This document shows positions 6,078 to 13,285 of a stretch of DNA of 19,452 bases, one piece after another (the stretch's first letter is position 1; each line of letters starts with the position of its first letter). This DNA comes from HGM12998 sp900756495. GTDB lineage: Bacteria > Bacillota > Clostridia > Oscillospirales > Oscillospiraceae. Below the pieces are notes generated by a model, which saw nothing but the letters and a program-made list of their open reading frames with translations, had not been told where the DNA came from and searched no databases. A program made the position numbers and the translations under genes. The stretch covers positions 1 to 19,452 of the forward strand of contig CAUEFI010000031.1 in the NCBI GenBank assembly GCA_958477305.1, in the 5' to 3' direction.

Positions 6078-6082
6078 CCTTT

Positions 6083-6766
6083 TTATGAGACGGGTTCTTC
6101 CAGTGTGGGGACGGCGCGCAGCTTTTCGCTCAATGGCTGAAGGAGACGGTTGATCTGCCGTGCGATGGTGCCCACCATAAGCGCGGCCGCCACCGTCCCC
6201 TCCCGTACCCCCGCCAGGGTGTGGAGAAAGAGGAAGGAGAGGATGCACGCGCTGGCCACAAAGCTCACGTCCACAATGACTTTCATAGTCCCGAACTTGA
6301 CGGGCAGAACCTGGCACAACGCCAGGACCAGGCCCTCTCCGGCCATGGTGACCACATTGGCGGTCACCTCCAGGCTGACGCCGATACCCACCAGGAGGAT
6401 ACCAATGGCGCACAGCACCCACTGCTGCCAATAGGCGGAGGGGGCCACGTTCTGGAGCACCCAGACGAAGAAGTCGGTCATGTACCCGAAAAAGAGGACC
6501 ACCGGCAGCTGGATCAACTGGATGAGCTGATAGCGCCTGCGGAGGATCAGAATCTGCAGCAAAATCAGCAGGACGTTTACGATAATCGTGGTATTGCCCA
6601 CCGTCAGGGGGGAGAAGAGGCTCACGACATAGGGAATGCTGGAGATGGGGGAGGTGCCAAGTCCGGCCTTGATGGAGAAGGCCACCCCCAGGGCCATAAT
6701 GGACAGGCCGGCCGCCAGCACCAGATAGCGCCGCACCAGTTCGCGGGGACTCCTTCTCTCTCTCAT
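6083..6766 (-). CDS. YczE/YyaS/YitT-like integral membrane protein
   Basis: A 227-residue membrane protein with about five or six hydrophobic spans. The first span carries the family signature MALGVAFSIKAGLGTSPISS (GLGTSP after TM1), and later spans include VVLFFGYMTDFFVWVLQ and GIGVSLEVTANVVTMAGEG. The family (YczE/YyaS, DUF6198-type) is predicted to transport or export small molecules but has no firm substrate. The start at 6766 overlaps the marR stop by four bases (ATGA), with AGGGGG ten bases upstream, so translation is coupled to the regulator. A longer frame opens upstream but would run deep inside marR. The pair looks like a MarR-controlled transporter operon driven by the consensus promoter at 7262-7290. 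Confidence 0.85.
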   Translation of the reverse strand: MRERRSPRELVRRYLVLAAGLSIMALGVAFSIKAGLGTSPISSIPYVVSLFSPLTVGNTTIIVNVLLILLQILILRRRYQLIQLIQLPVVLFFGYMTDFFVWVLQNVAPSAYWQQWVLCAIGILLVGIGVSLEVTANVVTMAGEGLVLALCQVLPVKFGTMKVIVDVSFVASACILSFLFLHTLAGVREGTVAAALMVGTIARQINRLLQPLSEKLRAVPTLEEPVS

Positions 6767-7200
6767 ACTCCCTGCGCCCCCTGTTCTGCCGCCTGCGCGT
6801 CCGCGCACATCCGGTTGAGCAGTGTCCGCAGCGTTTCGGTCTCCTCCGGGGAAAAGCTCCGGGTGGCCTGCGCCTCCATCTCTGCAAAGACCTCCGCCAT
6901 GGCCTCCGCGGCCGCCCGCCCCTTCTCCGTCAGGTAGACGAAGAGGGAGCGCCGGTTTCCGGGGTGCTGCCTGCGGACAATCAGACCGGCATCCTCCATG
7001 CCCAGGAGGATACTGCCCACAGTGGCCGGCTCAATCTCACAGTAGGCCGCGATGGTCTTCTGATCGTGCCCCTCGTGGTCAATCAGATAGTCCAGCACCT
7101 TGGGCTGTCCAGGAGTCAGGCCCAGCCCGGCCGCCCGGGCGAGCACCCTCCGGTTGAGGGTGGCGTGGGCCTTCATCAGGGAATAGTGCAGCGTTTCCAA
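6763..7200 (-). CDS. MarR-family transcriptional regulator
   Basis: A 145-residue winged-helix protein. Visible are helix 1 (LHYSLMKAHATLNRRVLARA), LTPGQPKVLDYLIDHEGHDQ, the DNA-recognition segment TIAAYCEIEPATVGSILLGM and the wing RRQHPGNRRSLFVYLTEKGR, ending with a dimerisation helix region (SFSPEETETLRTLLNRM). I chose the TTG at 7200 because GGAGG lies nine bases upstream; the open frame runs further (to 7290) but that part covers the operator and promoter and contains no domain sequence. MarR proteins usually repress their own operon and release DNA on binding a phenolic or other small ligand. A 26-base operator-like palindrome sits between promoter and gene, and the membrane protein downstream overlaps its stop codon. 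Confidence 0.9.
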   Translation of the reverse strand: METLHYSLMKAHATLNRRVLARAAGLGLTPGQPKVLDYLIDHEGHDQKTIAAYCEIEPATVGSILLGMEDAGLIVRRQHPGNRRSLFVYLTEKGRAAAEAMAEVFAEMEAQATRSFSPEETETLRTLLNRMCADAQAAEQGAQGV

Positions 7201-7228
7201 TTCGATCGGCCTCCTGATAATAAGTCTG

Positions 7229-7254
7229 CATATGATAAGAATTCTAATCATATG
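7229..7254 (-). promoter_or_regulatory. 26-bp near-perfect palindrome, probable MarR operator
   Basis: CATATGAT (7229-7236) and ATCATATG (7247-7254) are perfect arms around AGAATTCT (7238-7245), itself a palindrome; only the pair 7237/7246 (A/A) fails. It covers about +1 to +26 relative to the promoter at 7262-7290. A repressor bound here would block initiation or early elongation. Confidence 0.8.
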
Positions 7255-7261
7255 TAACCTT

Positions 7262-7290
7262 ATTATAAATCCGGATCCACCTCTTGTCAA
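7262..7290 (-). promoter_or_regulatory. Fully consensus sigma-A promoter of the marR operon
   Basis: On the minus strand TTGACA (7290-7285), 17 bases, TATAAT (7267-7262): all twelve hexamer positions match consensus at ideal spacing. The -35 overlaps the stop codon of the preceding gene (7289-7287). Such a strong promoter fits a gene that is held off by a repressor. Confidence 0.9.
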
Positions 7291-8348
7291 CCACCTGGCT
7301 GCCGCAGGGCCCTGGCGTGCAGGAGCACGCCGAGCAGGGCGAAAAAGCCCACATAGCCGCAGACGGGGTAGAGATAGCTGACCACATTTTTAAAGCCGAA
7401 GATACTCCCGGCAAAGGCGGCGGCGCACAGCAGGGCCACAAACCGCCGGGAGAGACGGCCGCCCAGCCTGGCCTCCAGGCGGGAGGTGATGCCGAAGAGA
7501 CTGGAGAGCGCGGCGGTGAACATGCCGCACAGCAGCAGGATCGCGTACACCACGCCCAGGATGGGGAAGATGCGGGAGGCCAGGGCCAGCATGGGCAGCT
7601 CAGCACCGGCAGCCAGGGAGCGGAAGAAAATCATGGGCAGCAGAATAAAGGCGGAGATAACGCTCAGAAGGCCGGCGCCCACAGCGAGCCCTCTGCGGAT
7701 GGCGCGCTCATCCTCCATCTCCCGGGACAGGGGGACCAGGATGGTGATGGCGGCCATCATATTGTAGGAGATAAAGGACAGGGCAGAAAAGAACCAGCTG
7801 CCCAGGAGCGGGTTGCCGCTGCGGAGGGGGAGGGCGAACATGGGGTCGGCGGGAAGCGTTCCAAAGGCCAGCAGGCCGATAGCCAGCGCGGCGGCCACCA
7901 GCAGGGGGACGACGACGCTGAAAGCGGTCAGAACGCCGGCAGCCCCGGCGACGGCTACCAGGAAGACCGCCCCGGTGAGCAGAAGATCTCCGGCCAGCGC
8001 AGGCAAGCCAAAGACCTGCCTGAGCAGGGCACCGGCGCCGGCAATCATCCCCATCATGCACCCGAAGAGGAAGACCAGGAAGACCGCGCTGAAAAATCCC
8101 CGCAACCAGGGGTGATCCCCACAGACGATAATCCGGTCAAATTCCAGGCGGCCCGTGCGCTTTGCGATACGGAGCACCAGCAGGCTGAAAACGGAAAAAG
8201 CCGCGATAGCCGCCGCCATACCCGCAATTCCCCAGGCGCCGAACCGGCCGAAGAACTGCAGCAGCTCCTGGCCAGAGAGAAAGCCGGCCCCCAGGAAGCT
8301 GCCGGTAAAGACGACGGCAATCTGCACAGGGGTGATGTTCTTCTTCAA
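7287..8348 (-). CDS. YkvI-like integral membrane protein (transporter-like)
   Basis: A 353-residue protein with about ten hydrophobic spans, of the YkvI family, distantly related to the amino-acid/sodium symporter (LeuT/APC) fold. The first span has the family signature FTGSFLGAGFLSGQELLQFF (residues 14-33), with an unwound GAGF-like segment as in substrate-binding TM1 helices. Other visible parts are SFISYNMMAAITILVPLSRE and the last span YLYPVCGYVGFFALLGVLL. The start is a TTG at 8348 with GGAGGG seven bases upstream; no better ATG exists. It lies 86 bases beyond purD on the same strand, with a hairpin between. Its stop overlaps the marR promoter. The substrate is unknown; a purine-related role is not supported beyond proximity. 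Confidence 0.85.
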   Translation of the reverse strand: MKKNITPVQIAVVFTGSFLGAGFLSGQELLQFFGRFGAWGIAGMAAAIAAFSVFSLLVLRIAKRTGRLEFDRIIVCGDHPWLRGFFSAVFLVFLFGCMMGMIAGAGALLRQVFGLPALAGDLLLTGAVFLVAVAGAAGVLTAFSVVVPLLVAAALAIGLLAFGTLPADPMFALPLRSGNPLLGSWFFSALSFISYNMMAAITILVPLSREMEDERAIRRGLAVGAGLLSVISAFILLPMIFFRSLAAGAELPMLALASRIFPILGVVYAILLLCGMFTAALSSLFGITSRLEARLGGRLSRRFVALLCAAAFAGSIFGFKNVVSYLYPVCGYVGFFALLGVLLHARALRQPGG

Positions 8349-8374
8349 TAGAGATCCCTCCGGAACAGCAAGGC

Positions 8375-8400
8375 GCGGCGCCGGAGTGCTCCGGCGCCGC
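8375..8400 (-). repeat. GC hairpin between purD and the YkvI-like gene
   Basis: An 11-pair stem GCGGCGCCGGA (8375-8385) with 8390-8400 and a four-base loop. On the minus strand a T-run precedes rather than follows it, so it is not a classic terminator for purD. It may be a transcript-end stabiliser or may attenuate read-through into the next gene. Confidence 0.5.
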
Positions 8401-8434
8401 TGAGCCTGTTAAAAAATTTGTGAGGTACGGGGGG

Positions 8435-9691
8435 TTATACCCGGCCGATGTCGGTGCGGAAGTGCATGTCTGTAAAGGAGATATACTTTGCGGCAGAATA
8501 GGCCCCTGCAATGGCGGCGTCCAGATCGGCGCCGGTGGCGGTGACGCCCAGGACGCGGCCGCCGGCGGTCACCAGCGCACCGCCGGCATCTCTGGCGGTG
8601 CCGGCGTGGAAGACCACGGCCGACCGCCCCGCCTCCTCCAGACCGGAGATGGGATAGCCCTTCCGGTAGGAGGTGGGATAGCCGCCGGAGGCCAGCACCA
8701 GACAACAGGCCGCCTCCGGTTTCCACCTGATCTCCAGCTTATTCAGCGTGCCTGCGCGGCATGCCTCAAAGATCTCCATCAGGTCGGTCTCCAGCAGGGA
8801 GAGGACGGCCTGACACTCGGGGTCGCCGAAGCGGGCGTTGTATTCCACCACCCGGGGCCCCTGGGGCGTGAGCATGAGACCAAAATAGAGGACGCCCTGG
8901 AACGGACGGCCCTCGGCCCTGAGGGCCGCCACGGTGGGGAGGAAGATCTCCTCCATACAGCGCGCCGCCACCTCGGGCGTGTAGTTGGGAGAGGGGGAGA
9001 TGGCGCCCATACCGCCGGTATTGGGCCCCTGGTTGCCGTCAAAGGCCCGCTTGTGGTCCTGGGAGGAGGGCATGGGGACGATGTGTTCTCCGTCGCAGAA
9101 GGCCAGCACGGTGACCTCAGGGCCGGTCATGCACTCCTCGATGACCAGGCGGGATCCTGCCTCGCCGAAAGCTCTGCCGCTCATCATGGCGCGCACGGCA
9201 GCCTCGGCTTCCTCCACTGTCTGGGCCACCACCACGCCCTTGCCCAGGGCGAGGCCGTCGGCCTTGACCACAATGGGGGCGCCCTCAGACCGGATATAGG
9301 AGAGCGCCTCTTCCATATCTGTAAAGGCTTTGTACTTTGCGGTTGGGATGTGGTATTTCTCCATCAGGCGCTTGGAGAAGATCTTGCTGGCCTCGATGAC
9401 TGCGGCGTTCTTCCTGGGGCCGAAGGCGGGGATGCCCGCCGTTTCCATAGCGTCCACCATGCCCAGGGCCAGAGGGTCGTCGGGGGCGACCACCACGAAG
9501 TCCACGGGGTGTTCCACCGCCCAGGACACCATCCGCTCCACGTCGGTGGCCGGAATGGGGACACACTGGGCCAGCTCGGAGATGCCGCCGTTGCCGGGGG
9601 CGCAGAAGATGCGGCCCACCCTGGGGCTCTTGGACAGGGCCCATACAATGGCGTGCTCCCGGCCGCCGCCGCCTACCACTAAAACATTCAT
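8435..9691 (-). CDS. purD: Phosphoribosylamine-glycine ligase (GAR synthetase)
   Basis: A 418-residue ATP-grasp ligase joining phosphoribosylamine and glycine to make GAR, with ATP hydrolysis. The N-terminus MNVLVVGGGGREHAIVWALS is diagnostic. The ATP-grasp region includes IVVKADGLALGKGVVVAQT (about 139-157) and FDGNQGPNTGGMGAISPSP, and the metal-site stretch VVEYNARFGDPECQAVL is intact. Length is normal for the family. The start ATG follows GGGAGG by eight bases. It is the last gene of the purine operon, 20 bases after the AICAR formyltransferase, and uses the product of the PurF-like enzyme encoded further upstream. No sign of damage or transfer. Confidence 0.98.
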   Translation of the reverse strand: MNVLVVGGGGREHAIVWALSKSPRVGRIFCAPGNGGISELAQCVPIPATDVERMVSWAVEHPVDFVVVAPDDPLALGMVDAMETAGIPAFGPRKNAAVIEASKIFSKRLMEKYHIPTAKYKAFTDMEEALSYIRSEGAPIVVKADGLALGKGVVVAQTVEEAEAAVRAMMSGRAFGEAGSRLVIEECMTGPEVTVLAFCDGEHIVPMPSSQDHKRAFDGNQGPNTGGMGAISPSPNYTPEVAARCMEEIFLPTVAALRAEGRPFQGVLYFGLMLTPQGPRVVEYNARFGDPECQAVLSLLETDLMEIFEACRAGTLNKLEIRWKPEAACCLVLASGGYPTSYRKGYPISGLEEAGRSAVVFHAGTARDAGGALVTAGGRVLGVTATGADLDAAIAGAYSAAKYISFTDMHFRTDIGRV

Positions 9692-9711
9692 CGCTCAGTC
9701 CTCCCTCGCTC

Positions 9712-10884
9712 TTAATGGTGGAACAGGCGCATTCCGGTAAAGGCCATGACAATGCCGTACTTGTTGCAGGTGTCGATGACGTGGTCGTCCCGGATGGAGC
9801 CGCCGGGCTGGGCGATGTACTGCACGCCGCTCTTCCGGGCCCGCTCCACATTGTCGCCGAAGGGGAAGAAGGCGTCGGAGCCCACGCTTACGCCGGACTG
9901 CCGGGCAATCCAGGCCTTCTTCTCCTCACCGGTCAGCACCTCAGGCTTCACCCGGAAGGTGTTCTGCCACACGCCGTCGGCCAGCACGTCCTCATACTCG
10001 TCGGAGATGTACACGTCGATGGCGTTGTCCCGGTCGGGGCGGCGGATGCCGTCCACAAAGGGCAGGGAGAGGACCTTGGGGTGCTGGCGCAGGAGCCAGT
10101 TGTCCGCCTTGGAGCCCGCCAGGCGGGTGCAGTGGATGCGGCTCTGCTGGCCGGCGCCCACGCCGATGGCCTGGCCGTCCTTGGTATAGCAGACCGAGTT
10201 GGACTGGGTGTATTTCAGGGTGATGAGGGCCAGCACCAGATCCCGCCGGGCGCCCGCCGGCAGATCCTTCTGCTCGGTGACGATGTTCTCCAGCAGGGCC
10301 TCGCTGATAACAAAGTCATTGCGCCCCTGTTCAAAGGTGATGCCGTACACGTCCTTGTGCTCGATGGCCTTGGGGACGTAGCCGGGATCGATCTGTACCA
10401 CATTGTAGCCGCCCTTGCGCTTGGTCTTGAGAATCTCCAGGGCTTTGTCCGTGTAGCCCGGGGCGATGACGCCGTCGGAGACCTCCAGGGCCAGATAGGC
10501 GGCAGTCTGCTCGTCACACACGTCGGAGAGGGCGGCCCAGTCGCCATAGGAGCACAGCCGGTCGGCGCCCCGGGCCCGCACATAGGCGCAGGCGATGGGG
10601 GAGAGGTCCATGCCCTCGGCAAAGTAGATCTTGCGCTCCACCTCGGACAGAGGGGTGCCCACGGCGGCCCCGGCGGGGGAGACATGCTTGAAGGAGGCGG
10701 CGGCGGGCAGGCCGGTGGCCTCCTTGAGCTCCCTGACCAGCTGCCAGGAGTTGAAAGCGTCCATAAAGTTGATGTAGCCGGGCCTGCCGTTGAGCACCCG
10801 GATGGGCAGCTCGCCGGACTCCATAAAGATGCGGGCGGGCTTCTGGTTGGGATTGCAGCCGTATTTCAGTTCCAGTTCGGTCAT
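9712..10884 (-). CDS. Stand-alone AICAR formyltransferase
   Basis: A 390-residue protein corresponding to the C-terminal domain of PurH/ATIC, which transfers a formyl group from 10-formyltetrahydrofolate to AICAR, giving FAICAR. The catalytic Lys-His pair is in SFKHVSPAGAAVG (K66, H67). Further hallmarks are LKYTQSNSVCYTKDGQAIGVGAGQQSR, the internal segment VSVGSDAFFPFGDNVERA and the closing IAQPGGSIRDD through FTGMRLFHH. The N-terminal IMP cyclohydrolase (MGS-like) domain of ordinary PurH is completely absent, and its function is evidently supplied by the separate PurO-type gene that precedes it by three bases. Such split arrangements occur in clostridia and archaea. GGAGG within the preceding gene serves as its ribosome site. 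Confidence 0.95.
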   Translation of the reverse strand: MTELELKYGCNPNQKPARIFMESGELPIRVLNGRPGYINFMDAFNSWQLVRELKEATGLPAAASFKHVSPAGAAVGTPLSEVERKIYFAEGMDLSPIACAYVRARGADRLCSYGDWAALSDVCDEQTAAYLALEVSDGVIAPGYTDKALEILKTKRKGGYNVVQIDPGYVPKAIEHKDVYGITFEQGRNDFVISEALLENIVTEQKDLPAGARRDLVLALITLKYTQSNSVCYTKDGQAIGVGAGQQSRIHCTRLAGSKADNWLLRQHPKVLSLPFVDGIRRPDRDNAIDVYISDEYEDVLADGVWQNTFRVKPEVLTGEEKKAWIARQSGVSVGSDAFFPFGDNVERARKSGVQYIAQPGGSIRDDHVIDTCNKYGIVMAFTGMRLFHH

Positions 10885-10887
10885 GGT

Positions 10888-11601
10888 TCAGCCCTCCTGG
10901 TGCTTGTTCTTGATGACGGTGTCGGCCGCGCCGCTCTTCAGGTCCAGATAGCGCACGAAGAGGGAGACCTTGTTGCCGGCGTTGAGGCTGTCCCACACCA
11001 GATCGGCAAAGGCGGCGGCCGTGGGGCTCTCGATGGCCACCTGCTCGGGCTCGCCCTCAAAGGAGGGGAGGGGATTGCCGTCCCCCATGTAGGTGTGGAT
11101 GAAGTGGCCCTGGCCCGCCAGCGGATTCTCATAGCCGAAGAACTGCCGGCGGCAGGAGGCGGGATTGCCGTCCGCGCTCTTCAGGATGGACAGGGCGTAG
11201 CTGCCGTCGGCGTGCAGCAGGCCGGAGATGCGGGGGGTATAGTTGGGATCGTCGGGCTCGAAGGTCCGGGTCTTCAGGGACTGGGCAAAGACCTTGCCCG
11301 CCAGGATGCCGTCGCGGACGGTATCCGTCTGATCGCCGTTGGTGACCACGGTATCGCCGCCCACCACCCGGACGGGGTGATAGATAATGAGGGAGGGGTC
11401 GGTCATTTTGGACGGGTCGAAGGCCTGGGTGCGGATGCCGTCCTCCGTCTCGGTAAAGATGCGGTTGCGGGAGTTCTCGCTGCGGCCCATGATGAAGTAG
11501 GCAATGACGGCGTGAGCGCCGTCGGCGGACTTGCCCAACACGATGCCCCGGCCGGGATAGGGGTTGCCGCGCAGCAGCGCGGAGAGATCCAGTGTGTTCA
11601 T
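10888..11601 (-). CDS. purO: IMP cyclohydrolase, PurO type
   Basis: A 237-residue protein resembling the PurO/IMP_cyclohyd family first described in archaea, which closes FAICAR to IMP, the last step of the pathway. Recognisable segments are LLRGNPYPGRGIVLGKS near the start, AVIAYFIMGRSENSRNRIF, VVTNGDQTDT and the substrate-site stretch PNYTPRISGLL. It has no similarity to the MGS-like cyclohydrolase domain of PurH. Position confirms the role: its ATG overlaps the purN stop (ATGA), and the AICAR formyltransferase begins three bases after its stop. GGGAGG lies six bases before the ATG at 11601; the open frame extends upstream inside purN but that part is spurious. The symbol follows the family; bacterial members are often annotated only as IMP cyclohydrolase. 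Confidence 0.88.
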   Translation of the reverse strand: MNTLDLSALLRGNPYPGRGIVLGKSADGAHAVIAYFIMGRSENSRNRIFTETEDGIRTQAFDPSKMTDPSLIIYHPVRVVGGDTVVTNGDQTDTVRDGILAGKVFAQSLKTRTFEPDDPNYTPRISGLLHADGSYALSILKSADGNPASCRRQFFGYENPLAGQGHFIHTYMGDGNPLPSFEGEPEQVAIESPTAAAFADLVWDSLNAGNKVSLFVRYLDLKSGAADTVIKNKHQEG

Positions 11602-12239
11602 GTTGTACCTCCCAAAATATGTACGGCTCTGCCCTCCACACGGAGCCGGTCCTGGCAGAAGAGTGCCACGGCCCGGGGCAGGATGCGCCACTCGGCCTCC
11701 TCCATGACCCGCCGCTGCAGGGTTTCAGGGGTGTCGCCGTCCCGGATGTCCACCGCCTGCTGGAGGACGATGGGCCCGCCGTCAGGCTCCTCGCTGACGA
11801 AGTGGACGGTGGCCCCGGTGATTTTGACCCCGTAGGCCAGGGCGGCCTCGTGGACCCGGAGACCGTAATAGCCCGCCCCGCAGAACGAGGGGATGAGGGC
11901 GGGATGGACGTTGAGGATGGCGTTGGGGTAGGCCGCAACCATCTCGCCTGTGAGAATGTGCATGAAGCCTGCCAGCACCACCAGATCGATGTGTAGCGCC
12001 TTCAGCTTGTCCACCAGGGCCAGCGTCATGGCGCGGTTGTCCGGAAAGGCCTTCCGGGGCACTGTGTGGCAGGGGATTCCGGCCCTGGCTGCACGCTCCA
12101 GGGCAAAGGCCCCCTCCTTGGAGGAGATGACGGCGCAGAGCGTCCCGCCGCCCAGCTCTCCGCGGGCCTGAGCGTCGATGAGGGCCTGGAGGTTGGTGCC
12201 GCCGCCGGAGACCAGCACCGCGATCCGCTTTCCGCTCAT
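11598..12239 (-). CDS. purN: Phosphoribosylglycinamide formyltransferase (GAR transformylase)
   Basis: A 213-residue folate-dependent GAR transformylase converting GAR to FGAR with 10-formyl-THF. The phosphate-binding loop is VSGGGTNLQAL (10-20). The catalytic triad is visible as N110 and H112 in ILNVHPALIPSF and D153 in VHFVSEEPDGGPIVLQ. The substrate loop FCGAGYYGLRVHEAAL is standard. Length is typical. The start ATG overlaps the purM stop by four bases, and its own stop overlaps the IMP cyclohydrolase start the same way, so three consecutive genes are coupled in translation. No anomalies. Confidence 0.97.
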   Translation of the reverse strand: MSGKRIAVLVSGGGTNLQALIDAQARGELGGGTLCAVISSKEGAFALERAARAGIPCHTVPRKAFPDNRAMTLALVDKLKALHIDLVVLAGFMHILTGEMVAAYPNAILNVHPALIPSFCGAGYYGLRVHEAALAYGVKITGATVHFVSEEPDGGPIVLQQAVDIRDGDTPETLQRRVMEEAEWRILPRAVALFCQDRLRVEGRAVHILGGTT

Positions 12240-13279
12240 ATCAGCTCCACGCCCGCATCGCCCTTGACCACAGAGCCCACCACGTAGGCGCGCTCGCCGG
12301 CCTTGGCCAGAATATCCAGGGCGTGTCCCACCTGGTCCTTGGGAATGGCGATGATCAGGCCGACTCCCATATTGAAGGTGTTGTACATGTCCCGCTCCGG
12401 GATATCTCCGGAGCGCTGAATGAGCTCGAAGATGGGGGGGACGGGGAAGGAGGCCTTCTGGATGCGGGCGGTGAGGCCCTCCTTCATCATCCGGGGCACG
12501 TTCTCATAGAGGCCGCCGCCCGTGATGTGGCTTACCGCCTTGACCTCCACGCCGTGCTGGAGGAGGCAGCGGACGGCCCGCACGTAAATGCGGGTGGGCT
12601 TGAGGAGCTCCTCGCCCACGGTGCAGCCCAGCTCGGGCACATGGACCTCCAGCGCTTTCCGGCTGTCGATGCCCAGCACCTTTCGAACCAGAGAGAAGCC
12701 GTTGGAGTGGACGCCGGAGGAGCCCAGACCGATGAGCAGATCCCCCTCCTGGAGGGAGCCGCCGGTGAGCATGTTTTCCTGATCCACCAGGCCAACGGAG
12801 AAGCCGGCCAGGTCGTATTCGTCCTCGGGGTAGAAGCCGGGCATCTCGGCGGTCTCGCCGCCGATGAGGGCGCAGCCGGCCTGGCGGCAGCCCTCGGTGA
12901 CGCCGGAGACAATGGCCTCCACCCGCTCGGGGAGGTTCTTGCCCACGGCCAGATAGTCCAGGAAGAACAGGGGCATGGCCCCGGCGCAGACGATGTCGTT
13001 GACGCACATGGCCACGCAGTCGATGCCTACGGTGTCGTGCTTGTCCATGAGAAAGGCAATTTTCAGCTTGGTGCCCACGCCGTCGGTGCCCGAGACCAGC
13101 ACCGGCTTTTTCATGCCGGCGGTGTCGGGGGCGAACAGGCCGCCGAAGCCGCCCAGGGTACCCATGACGCCCGGAATATAGGTGGATTCCACCAGGGGCT
13201 TGATGCGGTTGACCGCCTCGTATCCGGCGGTGACGTCCACGCCGGCGGCGGCGTAGGATTCAGAGTGAGAATTTTTCAT
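12236..13279 (-). CDS. purM: Phosphoribosylformylglycinamidine cyclo-ligase (AIR synthetase)
   Basis: A 347-residue PurM, which uses ATP to close FGAM to AIR. The N-terminal region SESYAAAGVDVTAGYEAVNRI, the ATP-site motif LVSGTDGVGTKLKIAF (61-76), the metal/substrate stretch GIDCVAMCVNDIVCAGAMPL and GGETAEMPGFY are all intact, as are LIGLGSSGVHSNGFSL and HITGGGLYENVPRM of the C-terminal AIRS domain. Length is normal. It follows purF by six bases with AAAGGAA as ribosome site and overlaps purN by four. Its substrate FGAM must come from PurL/Q/S encoded outside the window. Confidence 0.98.
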   Translation of the reverse strand: MKNSHSESYAAAGVDVTAGYEAVNRIKPLVESTYIPGVMGTLGGFGGLFAPDTAGMKKPVLVSGTDGVGTKLKIAFLMDKHDTVGIDCVAMCVNDIVCAGAMPLFFLDYLAVGKNLPERVEAIVSGVTEGCRQAGCALIGGETAEMPGFYPEDEYDLAGFSVGLVDQENMLTGGSLQEGDLLIGLGSSGVHSNGFSLVRKVLGIDSRKALEVHVPELGCTVGEELLKPTRIYVRAVRCLLQHGVEVKAVSHITGGGLYENVPRMMKEGLTARIQKASFPVPPIFELIQRSGDIPERDMYNTFNMGVGLIIAIPKDQVGHALDILAKAGERAYVVGSVVKGDAGVELI

Positions 13280-13285
13280 GTGACG

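Larger units (their letters stand above)
5837..6080. repeat. 30-bp direct repeat flanking a 184-bp non-coding segment
   Basis: Bases 5837-5866 recur exactly at 6051-6080 (both begin CCCCCGCGCCGGTACACGGC), each carrying the same self-complementary stem. The 184 bases between have no supportable gene and contain further symmetry: GGGGGCGGAGCCCCC around 5943, CGGCCTTTGGCCG around 5999, and the long hairpin at 6016-6052. The arrangement resembles a non-autonomous intergenic repeat, or two convergent terminators of one repeat family around an insertion. Confidence 0.6.

Noticed and set aside
9715..11835. A 706-codon open frame on the plus strand opposite three purine genes
   Set aside because: It is antisense to strongly supported minus-strand genes, is low in complexity (Gly/Val/His/Asp-rich) and shows no domain. 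GC-rich third positions routinely leave the opposite strand open.
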